A stretch of 64,000 nt of DNA from Theobroma cacao (lineage: Eukaryota > Streptophyta > Magnoliopsida > Malvales > Malvaceae): contig NC_030858.1 of assembly GCF_000208745.1 (NCBI RefSeq), positions 12,555,737 to 12,619,736 of the forward strand, given 5' to 3'. Of this stretch, positions 1 through 11,223 are shown piece after piece. Within the stretch, counting starts at the first letter, position 1. Every line of letters begins with the position of its first letter. The position numbers and the translations under genes were made by a program. Below the pieces are notes generated by a model. That model was given only the letters and a program-made list of their open reading frames with translations. It ran no database searches and was not told where the DNA came from.

Positions 1-2454
1 GCTTAATTTTTGTATGTTTGAGAATCCAGGGCATAGCCTGGACTTGAATATGAACTGCTTTTGTGCAAATTTTGTAAGAAGAGATCAAATTTTAAAATGG
101 AAAATTTTCTGATTTTGGAGGTACCAAATTATTTTTGGGAAAGATAAACTTTAGAATGTGTATTTTTTTATAAGATATAATTTGAGAAAAGGAAACTTCA
201 ACTCAATTCATTAAGTGCGAGATATATATTAATTATAATTAAATCAAAAACTTAAATGTAGAATTTAGATTTAAAACTTATTAACTTAAAATAGGGATCA
301 TCATCTTTAACTCCTTTGCCTCTCAATCAAATATATGTGAATATAAAGCTAAAAACTAGTCCAAAAATAAGCAAACAATTCCACACCATATGTGTGGAGT
401 AGAATTGAAATTAGCAATAAGAATGCTTAAAATTGACAATTATAAAGAAATCAACATCAAAATCAAATTTGGATCCTTATGCTAATATATTGAGAAGAAT
501 TAGGTCCTTTTACAAAATAATTGGGATCGTTTTGTTACTTAATATATCTAATAGTTTTACTCATTTATTTGAAGATATGTTTTGTATTGTTTGATCAAGA
601 TGTGATGTAATTATTTTAAGTTAATTTATTTTCTTTTTATTATAAAAAACATCGAAAATGATCAACAATAAATATTTCTCAAAGCCAGAGCTGATGTCAG
701 AGATACTGAACAATGACATTGTATTTTCTATGTGCAATTCCACAAAAGCTCTTTCTGGGAAATTTTCTTTATATTATATTGGCCAGGGGCTTTAAATAAC
801 AAAAATTCAGTGGAAATAAGTTCTGTGGTCACCGTCGAGCTGAATATCCATGCCTGATAGCTAAATCCCATTTTCATACCCCAATCAATCCAATAAGGCA
901 ATTAGAAGTAGACTGCTCATAATCGTGGGCAAAGACCTTACAATACGGTGCATACGTTTGAGGATGAGATGATCGATTAAAGAAAGACAATAAAAAAGGG
1001 ATAGAAAAGTCATTTGATTAAATTATGCCAATCAGTCTTAGCCATGTTCTGGAGGAGGTGAAAATTTCATTCCCTCCAGTTAATGAAATTTGCATTACTC
1101 TTCAAAAAAACAAAATCAGTCTTAGCCAAAGAAAGATGCAATGACAGAAAATACGACACAGAATTAGAAACACTCGATCTTGTTGGGCAATAAATTAAAG
1201 GCATATTTGACATATGCTATATATGTCATGAAAAGGAATGAAACAAAATATAATTATATAATCATATTCTTTTAAACCCATCCGTAAGTTAATGGCTGAT
1301 AAAATCAAACCATTTTTTTGTATTTAATGAAATGGTTCATGAATATGGAAAATAAAATTTGGTAGAAAGAAATTAGTGAAATGAGATAAGGGTTTCCATG
1401 TGACTCAAAGGGAAAAACTTATGTAAAATTTCTTTTAGGTCAAGTTTACAAGGTTTTCTATTAGATATTATTAAATAAAACTTTAAGAAACGAAAATCTA
1501 AACTAATTAGATGATATAACTTTTTAAATAGATCAATTACATAATAATTTAATTTTTAATTAAATTTACATAACTAGTAAAAGTTATGACAAACTTTGCA
1601 TTATTCAGAGAATTATTGATCATATTTTATGCATAGATAATATTTTTAATTAAGTATTGTTGTTGATTCAGTAGGTGAATTCTATCACTATATCATTTTA
1701 ATTTTTATGTAATTATTTTTAATGAAAAACTCACAAATTTGAGTAAAGAAACATTGTTATTCCTCCTTCTCAAGACTTTGACTTTTGGGCCTGCAAAAGA
1801 TACGTCCTACCAAACATATAGTCCACGTTTAAACAGTGGTTTATGCAATTTCGTTATCACAACTACTATAGAGGCAAATAATGCGGCTGAAATTTTATTG
1901 TTTATTGTTTTTTATTAGTACAATTTTTCATACACTGACGGCATGAAGTTTCCAACTACTACCTTAGTTAAGTAACCATAGCATTAAATAGACATTTATA
2001 AATTTTCCCCTTTAATTAATCCCAGCTAATTATTTACTTATTCTTGATTCTTCTCTTCAATATAATTTAGTTTTTTTGGATTAAAAACTTATTAAATTTT
2101 AGTACTATTTATTAATACAGATTAGACTATCCAACTAGACATATTCTTTCCTTTTGAAAAGATCAAACTTTCATTAAAAAATAATGGGATTTACACTCAT
2201 AAGCAATAATAGATTTAATGCAATACAATCATGCCATTGTTTCTGTAACTAGACAATTTTTTTCTATTAATTTTATGAAATTTAATTTGGTGTAGCCAAA
2301 AGCCAATAATTTAAGAATATATTAATTAATTATTTGTCACTTCACACCGAACTTGACAGCTAACAAAAGATAATGAAATTGATCATTAAATAGCATTTGG
2401 TATGGTCCTGAGGGAAGATGGAAAAATGGTGTAGAGCACATGGTTGTACCGTAC
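1..2454. other. AT-rich DNA, 4CL intron 2 or downstream flank
   Basis: No coding sequence is recognisable on either strand. I specifically looked on the minus strand for the missing 4CL exons and found no match. Apart from the small retroposed fragment at 1045-1113, this is unremarkable AT-rich intergenic or intronic sequence. Confidence 0.6.
1045..1113 (+). mobile_element. Tiny 5'-truncated LINE tail with 15-bp TSD
   Basis: A 69-bp insert ends in an A-rich tail (CTTCAAAAAAACAA) and is bracketed by the exact direct repeat AATCAGTCTTAGCCA at 1030-1044 and 1114-1128. The length and structure (long TSD, 3' A-tail) are the signature of target-primed reverse transcription, so this is best read as the extreme 3' end of a LINE or a SINE-like retroposon. 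Confidence 0.65.
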
Positions 2455-2653
2455 CTTTCATGATCTGGCTACCACGGATGCAAATTTCCCCTGACTGATT
2501 TCGTGGAAGCGAAGCACCAGTGTCAGGGTTGACAATTTTCATTTCTGCGTTCCTCACGACCGTGCCACAGGAGCCGGATTTGGTCTCACAGGCTTCTTTT
2601 GCAAAAGCTAAGTTCATTGCTAGCACTGGCCCTGCCTCTGTCATCCCATAACC
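2455..2653 (-). CDS. 4CL: 4-coumarate:CoA ligase, exon 2 (residues 332-397)
   Basis: This exon of 199 bases encodes 66 codons plus one base, from [13 protein letters not shown] to GSQIMK, and contains the 4CL Box II motif GEICIRG (about residues 386-392). The acceptor is TGCAG just before position 2653 on the minus strand. The donor is GTACGG at 2454-2453, giving a phase-1 intron. The hydroxycinnamate-pocket segment GPVL is intact, so nothing suggests the deletion linked to sinapate use in some 4CLs (family knowledge). The remaining roughly 145 codons, including the hinge, the GWLHTGDIG-like segment and the catalytic lysine region, are not found between here and the left edge. Either intron 2 exceeds 2.4 kb or the gene is broken there. 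Confidence 0.92.
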
Positions 2654-4314
2654 CTGCACTCATTGAATAATTGCAGTTAGTCCCATATCTTTGATTTCTT
2701 GGCATTTAAAAATTTGGGTGTCATAACCAAGACCAAAAAGTAATAGCAAACCATGGATTTGTTGTGCTACGCGGTTATGGATACAATCAAAGTTATCATG
2801 TTCTCTTGCAATTATTTCGTTTTCCTTTGTGATTATTTTGGCTTTCTTTCTGGTTGATTTTTTACTATAACTGAGCTTGGCAGGTAGAATTTGATTCAAA
2901 TTTAAACGTAAAAACAATGCAAAATATGAAAAGCAATAGAAAGGCATAGCAGATTCATTGCAAACAAGATCAATTATTAGAGGCAAATAATCTGTAGTAG
3001 ATAAAATTTACATGTATAGTGGGATTTATAATCTTGTTTTCTCGATTGGAAAGAACCATATGCATTTACAGATTTTTGTTTTTGTCAGAGGAAAATTAAG
3101 AAAGTTGCTATCACGAAATTAATGGAGTCGTTCATGGTCCCCTAATATAAGGAAACATGCTGCCCACTACGAAAAATTTCAAAGGCCCTTTTTAAGGGCA
3201 CTAGAATATGACCGTGGTTTGCACACGGTCTCTTTGCACTGCTCTTTGCTTCGACATTTTTTGTCTTTCTCTTCTAAAATAGAGGAAGTAGAGTTATTAG
3301 AGAAGCTGTGGATATTTCTTTCATCTCTTTCTCTAAGATTAAACTTTTGTTGTTACTGTGTTTTACAAAAATTTTACCTTTTGTTCAGAAAGAAAGAAAT
3401 TGGGTCCAACTTTATTTATTTTTGCTCTCATTTTTTTCTGTTAGAAAAATCCTTAAAGAAAGAACAAAGTCTAATCCTTTTGTGGGTACTTATTGTAAAT
3501 TCATCTTCTTCTCCTGTTTTTTCTTCAAATTTGTTACCAACTCTTTTTTTCTTTGTTTCAGAGTCTACTATTCTACTCTGCTAGAATTATTAACAAACAT
3601 TTTTTTTTTTAATTTTACTCTCATGCCTAGTCAATTTAAAATTTTTTTTGGGAACTTGTTAGAGCTCTAAAACTCCTTCTTGAAGGCACCCTGTTAGAGC
3701 TTTAAAATCCCCTCTTTAAAGCCTTATACGTGGCAAAGGAGCGTCCTTATAATAATGTTATAAATTTGTTATGATATATATATCATAATTACTAGGTTTG
3801 TCCTTATATAAGAAACCCAATCTCACAACATTATGAAATTTCAACCTCAAATACATTAAGATAAAATCTTAAATTTTTATTTTAAATTAAATAAGTATTT
3901 AATTTTAATAAAAAATTAATTATCATGTAATAGTTTTGGGTAAGCTACAAAGATTTGTCATTTTGTTCTTCCACTCCCCCCCCCCCCCCTTTCTCTCTCT
4001 CCCTCACTAGGATCTATCTAAAATCCAACTACCGCAGTTGCCTGTAGTTGGCACCCTTCGTCACTAGCAAAACTTTTTTAAAAATTCCTATTTTCGGTTT
4101 CTCGTAAAGAAAAAAGTTTTGCTGAAGTTTATGTCTCTTTTTTTGAAGAAAAAATCTGAAATAAACAATTATCCATATAAAATAAAAAATTTAAGTTGGT
4201 TTATTTCATATATTATAAAACTTAATAAGTATATAATTAAGAAAATAAAGAACCAAACAAGCACGTAATAAAAAAAATAAACAAACAAACAAACAAAGTA
4301 ATATCCAAACTTAC
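2654..4314 (-). other. 4CL intron 1 (1661 bp)
   Basis: The interval between the two supported 4CL exons has GTAAGT and TGCAG borders. It is AT-rich with a strongly T/CT-rich stretch on the + strand (3230-3650) whose long open frames are compositional. An imperfect 35-bp tandem duplication starting TTAGAGCT lies near 3658-3725. A run of 14 C followed by CT repeats (3976-3989) and an AC/AAAC-rich stretch near 4280-4300 complete it. A CACTAC followed by AAAATTT at about 3166 hints at a DNA-transposon end, but no partner end was found. Confidence 0.8.
3976..3989 (+). repeat. Poly-C tract
   Basis: Fourteen consecutive C bases followed by CT repeats lie within 4CL intron 1. Length is likely to be unstable or poorly sequenced. 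Confidence 0.9.
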
Positions 4315-5307
4315 TTGTCCAAGTTTTGCATTAGGAAGCCTGGCTCTGACAGCATCCTCTAGCTCCTTTCCCATTGGTGCGGCGCCAGACATCACCGTCC
4401 GAATGGATGAAAGGTCATACTTATCAACGTCCGGAGTCTTGGCGATGGCCAAAACGATCGGTGGCACGAAGGGGGCGATGGTTACCTTGTAATTCTGCAC
4501 AAGTTCCATCAATGTCACAATCTCAAACTTCTGCATAATCAGAATTGCTGCCCCCACCCTCAAAGAGCAAAGTAACACAGAATTGAGCGAATATATGTGG
4601 AACAGTGGCAACACGCAGAGAATCACATCTTTCTCATGGAAATAGAGGTTGGGATTCTCTCCATCCACTTGTTGGGCCACGCTTGTTACAAGACTTTTAT
4701 GAGTCAACATCACCCCTTTCGGTAACCCTGTTGTTCCAGAAGAGTATGGCAGGGCCACAACGTCGTCAGGGTTGATTTTAACGGCTGGGATTTCACTTTC
4801 GTCAGCCTGAGTCAACTCCGAGAAGTGCATACAACCCTCCGGTGGTGTATCAATTGTTATGATCTTGATATCGTTTTCTTTAGCGAAATTCTTCACTTTC
4901 TCTGCATATACTGCTTGAGTTATGAGCAGCCTAGTCTTTGAGGCCGTGGCCTGTTTCACAATCTCGGCTGGGGTGTAAAAGGGGTTAGCGGTAGTGCTGA
5001 TTGCCCCACGGAATGATGCACCCAGGAAAGCAAAGACAAACTCCGGTGAGTTCTGAAGCAAAAGCATGATAACATCTCCCTGTTGGATGCCTAAATTTTT
5101 AAGTCCGGTGGCCACTCTGCGAGCAGTGAGCTCAACTTCGGCATAGCTGTATATCCGCCCATTAGGACCATTAATCAAGCAAGGACGATCTTTAAATTGG
5201 GAAATTTTTTCAAAGCAGTATGTGTGCAAAGGGAGGTGCTTTGGGATGTAAATATCAGGGAGCCTGGACCGAAAAATGAATTCCTGTTGCACTTGATTAG
5301 CCTCCAT
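4315..5307 (-). CDS. 4CL: 4-coumarate:CoA ligase, exon 1 (residues 1-331)
   Basis: 4CL activates hydroxycinnamic acids to CoA thioesters through an acyl-AMP intermediate in the cytosol, feeding lignin and flavonoid synthesis. The exon is open from ATG (5307-5305) for 331 codons. The adenylate-forming Box [12 protein letters not shown], lies at residues 189-199, followed by [10 protein letters not shown] near 234-243 and SGAAPMGKE near 308-315. The N-terminus ([14 protein letters not shown]) looks like class I 4CL, the lignin-associated type. The exon ends after a CAA codon at a GTAAGT donor (4314-4313 on the minus strand), giving a phase-0 junction that joins KLGQ to [10 protein letters not shown] of exon 2. 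This is the usual 4CL first-exon boundary. No frameshift or stop is seen, so this part looks functional. Assignment to class I is by eye. Other adenylate-forming ligases are unlikely given the colinear match. Confidence 0.95.
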
Positions 5308-5401
5308 TGTTTGGGAGCGATAGAGAAAGAATTGAAAGGTGAGTATGGGAAATCAAAAACAAGGGAAGGGAAGGTCGATGTTTGGTTTTTTTGCCTCTCT
5401 G

Positions 5402-5450
5402 GGTTGGTTTGAGATTTGGTTGAGGTAATATACAAGTAGGTAATGGTAGA
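5402..5450 (-). promoter_or_regulatory. 4CL core promoter with AC-like elements
   Basis: On the minus strand a TATATTA box lies at 5426-5432, about 120 bases upstream of the 4CL start codon. Around it are sequences resembling the AC elements bound by R2R3-MYB regulators of phenylpropanoid genes. These are ACCTAC (5436-5441), just upstream of the TATA box, TCTACC (5445-5450), and a perfect ACCAACC (5402-5408) downstream, probably in the 5' leader. Spacing predicts transcription starting near 5395-5400. The motifs are short and the functional claim is inference from known 4CL and PAL promoters. Confidence 0.55.
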
Positions 5451-5459
5451 TGGCGGTGC

Positions 5460-7440
5460 TGCAAGGGAATTGATTAGCAATTTAGAACTTGTCAAGTCAC
5501 AAATATTATGAGATTAAATAATGTCTTGAATTGATTTAGACATTTCACATTTGGTAATGCCTATGCTGATTGGATAATGCCATGCTGGCCAATTTACAGA
5601 ATACGTAACATGCTACATAAATGAATTCTAAATCCTAAAATGTTTATTATTTATCATGATCCTCAATATTCTTTAAATGGTTTATATGATACCTAAAACA
5701 TGGAATAGCCAAAAAAAAAGACCCAAAATATGACTGAACAGGTTCAATGCTCAGAATAACATTTTTTGGGCTAGCGCCTATATATATATATATTCAAGAA
5801 TATGTATATTTCTTTTACTGAATACAGAAACTCAAAAAATGAGCACTGAGGGACTAGGGAGTGCTATGACCAAAAAAGCACTCTCACAGCACAAGAAGTT
5901 GCTGCCTCTCCACAAACCACACTGTACAACAGTCAACCACCAGAAAAATCGCATCCCATAACACAGGCATATATATCTCAGCCCAAAAAACAAAACTCAA
6001 AATTTATGTACACATCAAAAAATAGCATGAGCAACATATGGAAGGACAGTGAAGATAAGATAAATGTTTGTTTGTGACTTGCATTTGAGGTACTGATAGA
6101 GCTAAAGGGATGACGAGTGGTAACGGTCGTCATTTTTTAATTTTTAATTGTATTTATTATTATATGTATAAAATTATATATATATATATATATATTTATT
6201 TATATGATTATTTTTTAATTTTTAATGTAAAATCTTGGATTCGTTACATTTTGAAGTGAACATTTCTTATGTTTGTGCATGCATTTTGATTTTGGAATAT
6301 GGCTGTTTTGTTGTTGATGCTCTATTTTCGCAAATGATTTTGGTCCTGTCTATTTTATTAGGAACCCTGCTGAATATTATATATAACTGGTATCTGCTCT
6401 AAGGTATTTTATAGTTTTTCTTCTCATGTTGCACCTCGCAGCCCAAGCATCTTGACTGTGTTGTTTCTTGTCCATCTTGTGTATATCTTGAGATAGTAAT
6501 AAAGCTGTTTTGATTAGCAAAAATAAAATAAAAAAATCCAGGGTGTTTATAAACATTTTTTATAATTAATTAAATTGTTATTTTTAGAATTTTTTATTTA
6601 ATACATTAATACTTTCACCAAATTTAAGATGAGTTAATACATTAAAATACAAAATATCTTTATCATAAATATAAATTTTTTTCTATAAATATTAACTTAA
6701 GGAACGAAATGTTTTATAATTAATAAATTATTATGTACAAAATGTTTTATTTACGGATTATGACATTGTGTCTATCTGAACAGAATGTTGATAATAAATA
6801 TGAGCTCTTGCTTATTTAAACGTTTCTTGCTTGCATTGGTCGAATGCTGGCGTATAGTTGGGTTTTTGGTTAACTTAACTGCTTTGACCTATTGATGTGA
6901 TAAAGATGGTTTTGGATGAACAAGAAATGGATTGGGAAAGGCGGTTGGTGAAGGGCAATTTTGGAAACAAAAATATATGTACTAAGTAGTAAAATAACTA
7001 CAATGAGGTCACGCTTTGACTTAGAAGCCTGAAATCACAGGGCACGTAGGAATTTCACCCAATGCAGCTTGGTTTCGTCTCGTTGACTCACCTACCACAG
7101 TTTTCTAAAGTTGCATTTGTAGTGCAAATTACAATTTCCCTAACTTCATCACATAATCAAACTAACAGGAAAAGAATCCTCTTTACTCAACTCTTTTCAG
7201 TACGTTAAATGACATTTTCCTTCGTTCATTTGTTTATAGTTCCCTGCATTCTTTCTTGTATTTTAAAAGGTAAAGGACTAATGTGTACATTTTTAAAATA
7301 TTCATAATGAATATTTACAATTTTATAAAAATAGAATATTCTATACTGAGTATTTAAAATAAAGAATGAGGGCTCTCTTAAAAAAAAAACCCTAATCTTG
7401 GGATTCTTGATGATCAATTTTGCAAAAAAAATAAGGACTC
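5460..7440. other. Intergenic region upstream of 4CL
   Basis: No gene was found. It contains short TA microsatellites (about 5781-5792 and 6176-6196). The segment about 6236-6540 ends in an A-rich tail preceded by an AATAAA-like signal (ATAGTAATAAAGC), suggesting a retroposed 3' end, possibly of a LINE or a processed transcript. No target duplication was established. The remainder is AT-rich. Confidence 0.4.
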
Positions 7441-7844
7441 ATAATTAAATCTTAACGAAGTTCAGAATGAGAACGAGTTGATTGTTCATGACAATCCATC
7501 TTTTAAGGAAGCATTGCTTAGTCCAGATGGTGATGATATGGTTTCTAATGGTGAGAAATATTCTAGGTATGATTTTGGTGATGAACATGATTTAGGGATG
7601 GATTATGAATCGGATGATATTGAGACAAAGGACGACCAATATGGTTCGATTGATGGCCACCCATCACTCACGATCTCAGATCCTAAGCGAAGTGAGTTGG
7701 TAAATCGATGGCAGAATTAGGTCATAGTGGGGCTTCTTAGCTACCCTATCTCTTACAGATTACTCTCTGAAAAAATTGCTGTTTGTGGAAACCAAAAGGG
7801 AAGTATAGTATCGTTGATCTTGGTGATAAGAGGTTCTTAATATG
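7440..7844 (+). pseudogene. LINE-1 (first copy): ORF1 fragment, DUF4283-like
   Basis: The open stretch 7478-7720 begins with DNPSFKEALLS-like sequence and runs into a stop. The following bases still read as YPISYRLLSEKIAVCGNQKG and SIVDLGDKRFLI. That order matches the DUF4283-type N-terminal region of plant L1 ORF1 proteins, which bind RNA during retrotransposition (family knowledge). One stop and a small indel break the frame. It is cut off by a CACTA-type MITE at 7845. Beyond the MITE the sequence is already the C-terminal third of ORF2, so most of the LINE interior is missing. Confidence 0.6.
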
Positions 7845-8159
7845 CACTACAACAAATTTGATCTAAGACAGCACATTTTTAAAATGTGCTACTAAAATTA
7901 TTTTTAATAACACTTTTTTTTTATATTTTTTAGAACAATTTTGTAAATCTAACTTCACTATATAAATTTTTAGATGCATTATGAATAAAATGTAACCATA
8001 GGAATTGCATACACTGGCAAAAGTTGCACTTTTTTTTATTGCTACTAAATATGAAAAAAGAGAAGCTAAAAGTTTAAATAGCTACACTTTTAAAATTTTA
8101 CTATACAAAAAAATATGTCGTCTAAAAAAGCGTGATTAAAACTCAATTTTTTTGTAGTG
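7845..8159. mobile_element. CACTA-type MITE, 315 bp
   Basis: It starts CACTACAACAAATTTG and ends TTTTTTTGTAGTG, so the termini form inverted repeats beginning CACTACAA. This is the diagnostic end of En/Spm (CACTA) transposons. Flanking trinucleotides are ATG and ACG, an imperfect 3-bp target duplication. A subterminal palindrome, AGCACATTTTTAAAATGTGCT without its last base, lies near 7870. It has no coding capacity. It sits exactly where the first LINE jumps from ORF1 to the end of ORF2. Confidence 0.75.
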
Positions 8160-8162
8160 ACG

Positions 8163-10190
8163 ATTTGTGAAAAAAGCTTATTATTTGTCTGCATGCTCTA
8201 GAGAATGGGTCAGTGTGCAAAAATCCTCTTTCCTTTGTTCTAAGAATGTGTCTAGTGAGTGCATTAATAATTTGAAGTCTTGTTCGGGCTTTAATTACTC
8301 TGATGAGATGGGGACGTATCTTGGTGTCTCGTTTCTCCATGGCAAGAAAGGATTTATCTCTTTCCATTATTTGGAAGATAAGGTAAAAGGTAAACTAAGT
8401 GCATGGAAAATAGCCTCTTTGTCTTTTGCAGGATGACTTACCTTAGTTAAGTCTGTACATGTCACTATCCCTTACTACACTATGCAAACCATGTCTATTC
8501 CTATTGAATGTTGTAGGCGAATTGAACGAATTTTTAGAAATTTTCTTTGGGAAGGAGATTCATCCAATAGGAAGGTCCATTTAATATGATGGATTGATAT
8601 ATGCAAGCCCAAAGAGGACGGAGGTGTGGGTATTAGGCGTTTGCATTTAATGAATGATGCCCTTTTGATGAAATTACTATGGTAATTATTCTCTCATCTA
8701 AATGCACTATGGATGAAATTATTCTATGGTAAGTATAATTCTAAGCAGTTTGCTAATATTTATTGTACTGGTGTTTCCTTGTTATGGAATTCCTTGAGCC
8801 GTTTATGGTCTTTATTTAAAAAAAATGTGAGGTGGGCAATTGGTGAAGGGCCTCTACAAGATTTTAGATTGATGTTTCGCTTGGAGACCAGCCATTGATT
8901 GAGGTGGATCACAATGTGGATATACCAACCAATGTTAACAGTTTTTTTCGTGTTTTCTTGTTACTGAATGGGAATTGGGACTTTACGCAATTAAATTCCC
9001 TTTGTCTTGCAAGCATAGCTCAACGTGTTGCAAATGCCATTCCACTTTCTTTGTCTCTTGACTCGGACGAACCATTTTGGGGCTTATTTCCTTCAGGTAT
9101 ATGTATTATGGCGTCTGCATATGAGTATCTCAAGCAGACTACTACTACAGCTACTGATTCGAATAGTGGACTATGGGACCTTGCATGGAAATGGAAATGA
9201 CCTTTTCGCACTTTTCTGATACAATGCTTTCATAACCGTTTACTTATTAATATGGAGAGAAGACGCAAACTTTGGCTTCTAATGCAACGTGTGCTCAATG
9301 TGGATTACACAAGGAGTCGACTATACATGTTTTACTTGACTATCCTTACACAACTGTGGTCTGGATGCAAATTCTTCATTTGAATATGCAAAAGAATTTC
9401 CATTCTCTTCCTTTGGTTGATTGGCTTTATTTTAATTTATGTAGGCACCAACAAAAAGTTGAAAACATGCCTTGGCCCTTTCTTTTTGGAATCACAAGTT
9501 GGCAACTTTGGAAGTGGTGCAATACTTCAATTTTTGAAAGGTGTAAACTTTCAACAGCTAGCAAGTTATCAGTAATTAAAAGCTTGGCAGCTACAACCGT
9601 TGATGCATGTTCAATTTCTGATTATGCTAGTGAATTTGCAACATGCCGAGAAAAGGTGTTAATCTCTTGGCTTCAACCGAGAGCTGGCTGTGTAGTGGTC
9701 AACTCAGATAGGGCACAACGATGCGACATAAATTTGGCTTCCACTGGAGGAGTTATGCACGATAATGAAAGTCAATGGTTGGGCGGCTCTGTAGCTAAAT
9801 TAAATAATTGTACAATTTATAGAGTTGAGTTATGGGGGATGTTTCGCGAACTTTAACTGCATGGGAACTGGGCTTTCGTCGAGTATGGTTGCTGGTGGAT
9901 AATAAAATGGTAGTTCAGGCACTTTTGGCTGAGCCTTCTCATCCGTGTGCTAACTTGGACTTAATTAAAGCAGTTCGTGGAATGATTAAGAGACAATGGG
10001 AGGTGAAAATATCCCATATTTACTAAGAAGGGAACAGAGTAGCTGATTTCATGGCTAGTATGGGTTTGAATTTAATAAATGATTTTGTGTTTTACGATTT
10101 GCTCCCTATTGAATCTAAAAGTTTGTTGATGTACGACATGTTAGGAATTTCTTTACCTATGATGATCAGATTATAATAAAATCCTTATTT
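8163..10190 (+). pseudogene. LINE-1 (first copy): ORF2 C-terminal third, RT tail to RNase H
   Basis: Successive frames read the connection region after reverse transcriptase. They include YLGVSFLHGKKG, LVKSVHVTIPYY, RRIERIFRNFLWEGD and PKEDGGVGIRRLHLMND. The zf-RVT region follows (CAQCGLHKESTIHVLL, near 9290) and then an RNase H domain (9690-10110). RNase H acidic positions appear as NSD, RVELW, LLVDNK and NRVADFMA, so the catalytic set is recognisable. However, a frameshift near 9832 separates the second from the third, and a TAA at 10024 precedes the fourth. Several other stops (8432, 8590, 8896) make it a pseudogene. The 3' end near 10190 has an AATAAAA signal. The N-terminal endonuclease and RT core are absent. 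Confidence 0.85.
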
Positions 10191-10797
10191 CCACCAAAAC
10201 AAATTTCTTATATATTTATTCATTTAAGGATCAGTGACATTCGGAATGATTTATAAGTTAATGCTATGTTTGGAAATATAAATTTGAGAGAGTGAAATCT
10301 AAATTTTATTTGTTATATGTATGTACATATAAGGATGAGTGCATATGTTATATAAAAACTATATACACTTATGTATTTAGAAAAGTATAAGACAATAAAT
10401 TTAAAAACACCTTATTTTTGATAAAGCATTTCAAATTCACTACGAAATATAAATTTTAATAAATTCATGAATTTAAAATTATGATCATGAAAATCATCTT
10501 TTCATGAATTTTATCAGTCAATGTAACTATCCGAAATTTGAAATTCAAGTTCACAAACCCAATTTTAGAATTTCATACTTTTGTCAAAGATTTTAGTTTG
10601 TATTTTTGCCTAACAAACCAAAAAACATGCTCTCCTTTAGACCAGTTCACGAGTCAAGTTGACTACCTATTTGGTCCAACTTAGTTTGGATTTGGGTTTT
10701 TAAAATGTGAATTGAACTTATCTATTCTTGATCTAGGTACATCTTTAGAATAATTAAGGATTTCAATTAGTTTTTCTTTTATATTACATTGATCTAA
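10191..10797. other. AT-rich spacer
   Basis: No gene or clear element is seen. There is an AATTCATGAATT palindrome near 10461, and a possible weakly paired MITE (TTTGG near 10268 against AACAAACCAAA near 10612) that I could not confirm. Confidence 0.3.
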
Positions 10798-11223
10798 ACA
10801 TCTTTATGCTTATCTTTCTTGAACTTAATAAATGTTATGTCCACATTTCGCTTATAGATATATATACAGGTCGCATTCTTATTGATGATTCTCTTCATGA
10901 ATTAATACTTGAATGTGTTTAATGGCTATGTTTCTTAATAACTGGGTTGAGGATATTAAATGCATATATATGATGACTTGGTGGGTTTATGGTTGCATAT
11001 TCATGGTCTTAATGTTTATATTCTTGATGATTTTTGCTAACCATTATTTCTTGAGCTTAAGTGTTTAATGCTCACACTTCTTAACCTTTTTTATATAACA
11101 AAAAAAAAAAAAGGAAGAAGAAGGTTTATGAGCAAATTTAATTTTATGTATATGTTGAGGGGGAGATTTTAAAATCAGTTCAAATATAAAGCTTATAGTT
11201 TTGTCGTACCAAAAGGGAGAGAT
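10798..11223 (+). mobile_element. Copia-B internal 3' remnant with polypurine tract
   Basis: This segment is colinear with the reverse complement of about 34371-34700 inside the full-length copia-B element. Shared words include GCTAACCATTATTTCTTGAG and ATATATGATGACTTAG/GG. It ends with a GAGGGGGAGATT tract near 11156 and AAAAGGGAGAGAT just before the LTR, where the polypurine primer of second-strand synthesis is expected. The 5' part of the element is missing. Confidence 0.75.

Noticed and set aside
3160..3210. A second CACTA MITE in 4CL intron 1 starting CACTACGAAAAATTT
   Set aside because: No inverted GTAGTG end or 3-bp duplication could be paired with it within the intron.
3219..3670. Overlapping open frames on the + strand inside 4CL intron 1
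   Set aside because: Their Phe/Leu/Ser-rich translations come from CT- and T-rich sequence, there is no recognisable domain, and the region is intronic to a well-supported gene on the other strand.
9020..9219. Additional short frames overlapping the first LINE on both strands
   Set aside because: They are shadow frames of the decayed ORF2; the LINE frame has recognisable motifs and these do not.
10261..10622. hAT-like MITE
   Set aside because: The putative terminal repeats share only a few bases around TTTGG, and no 8-bp duplication was found.
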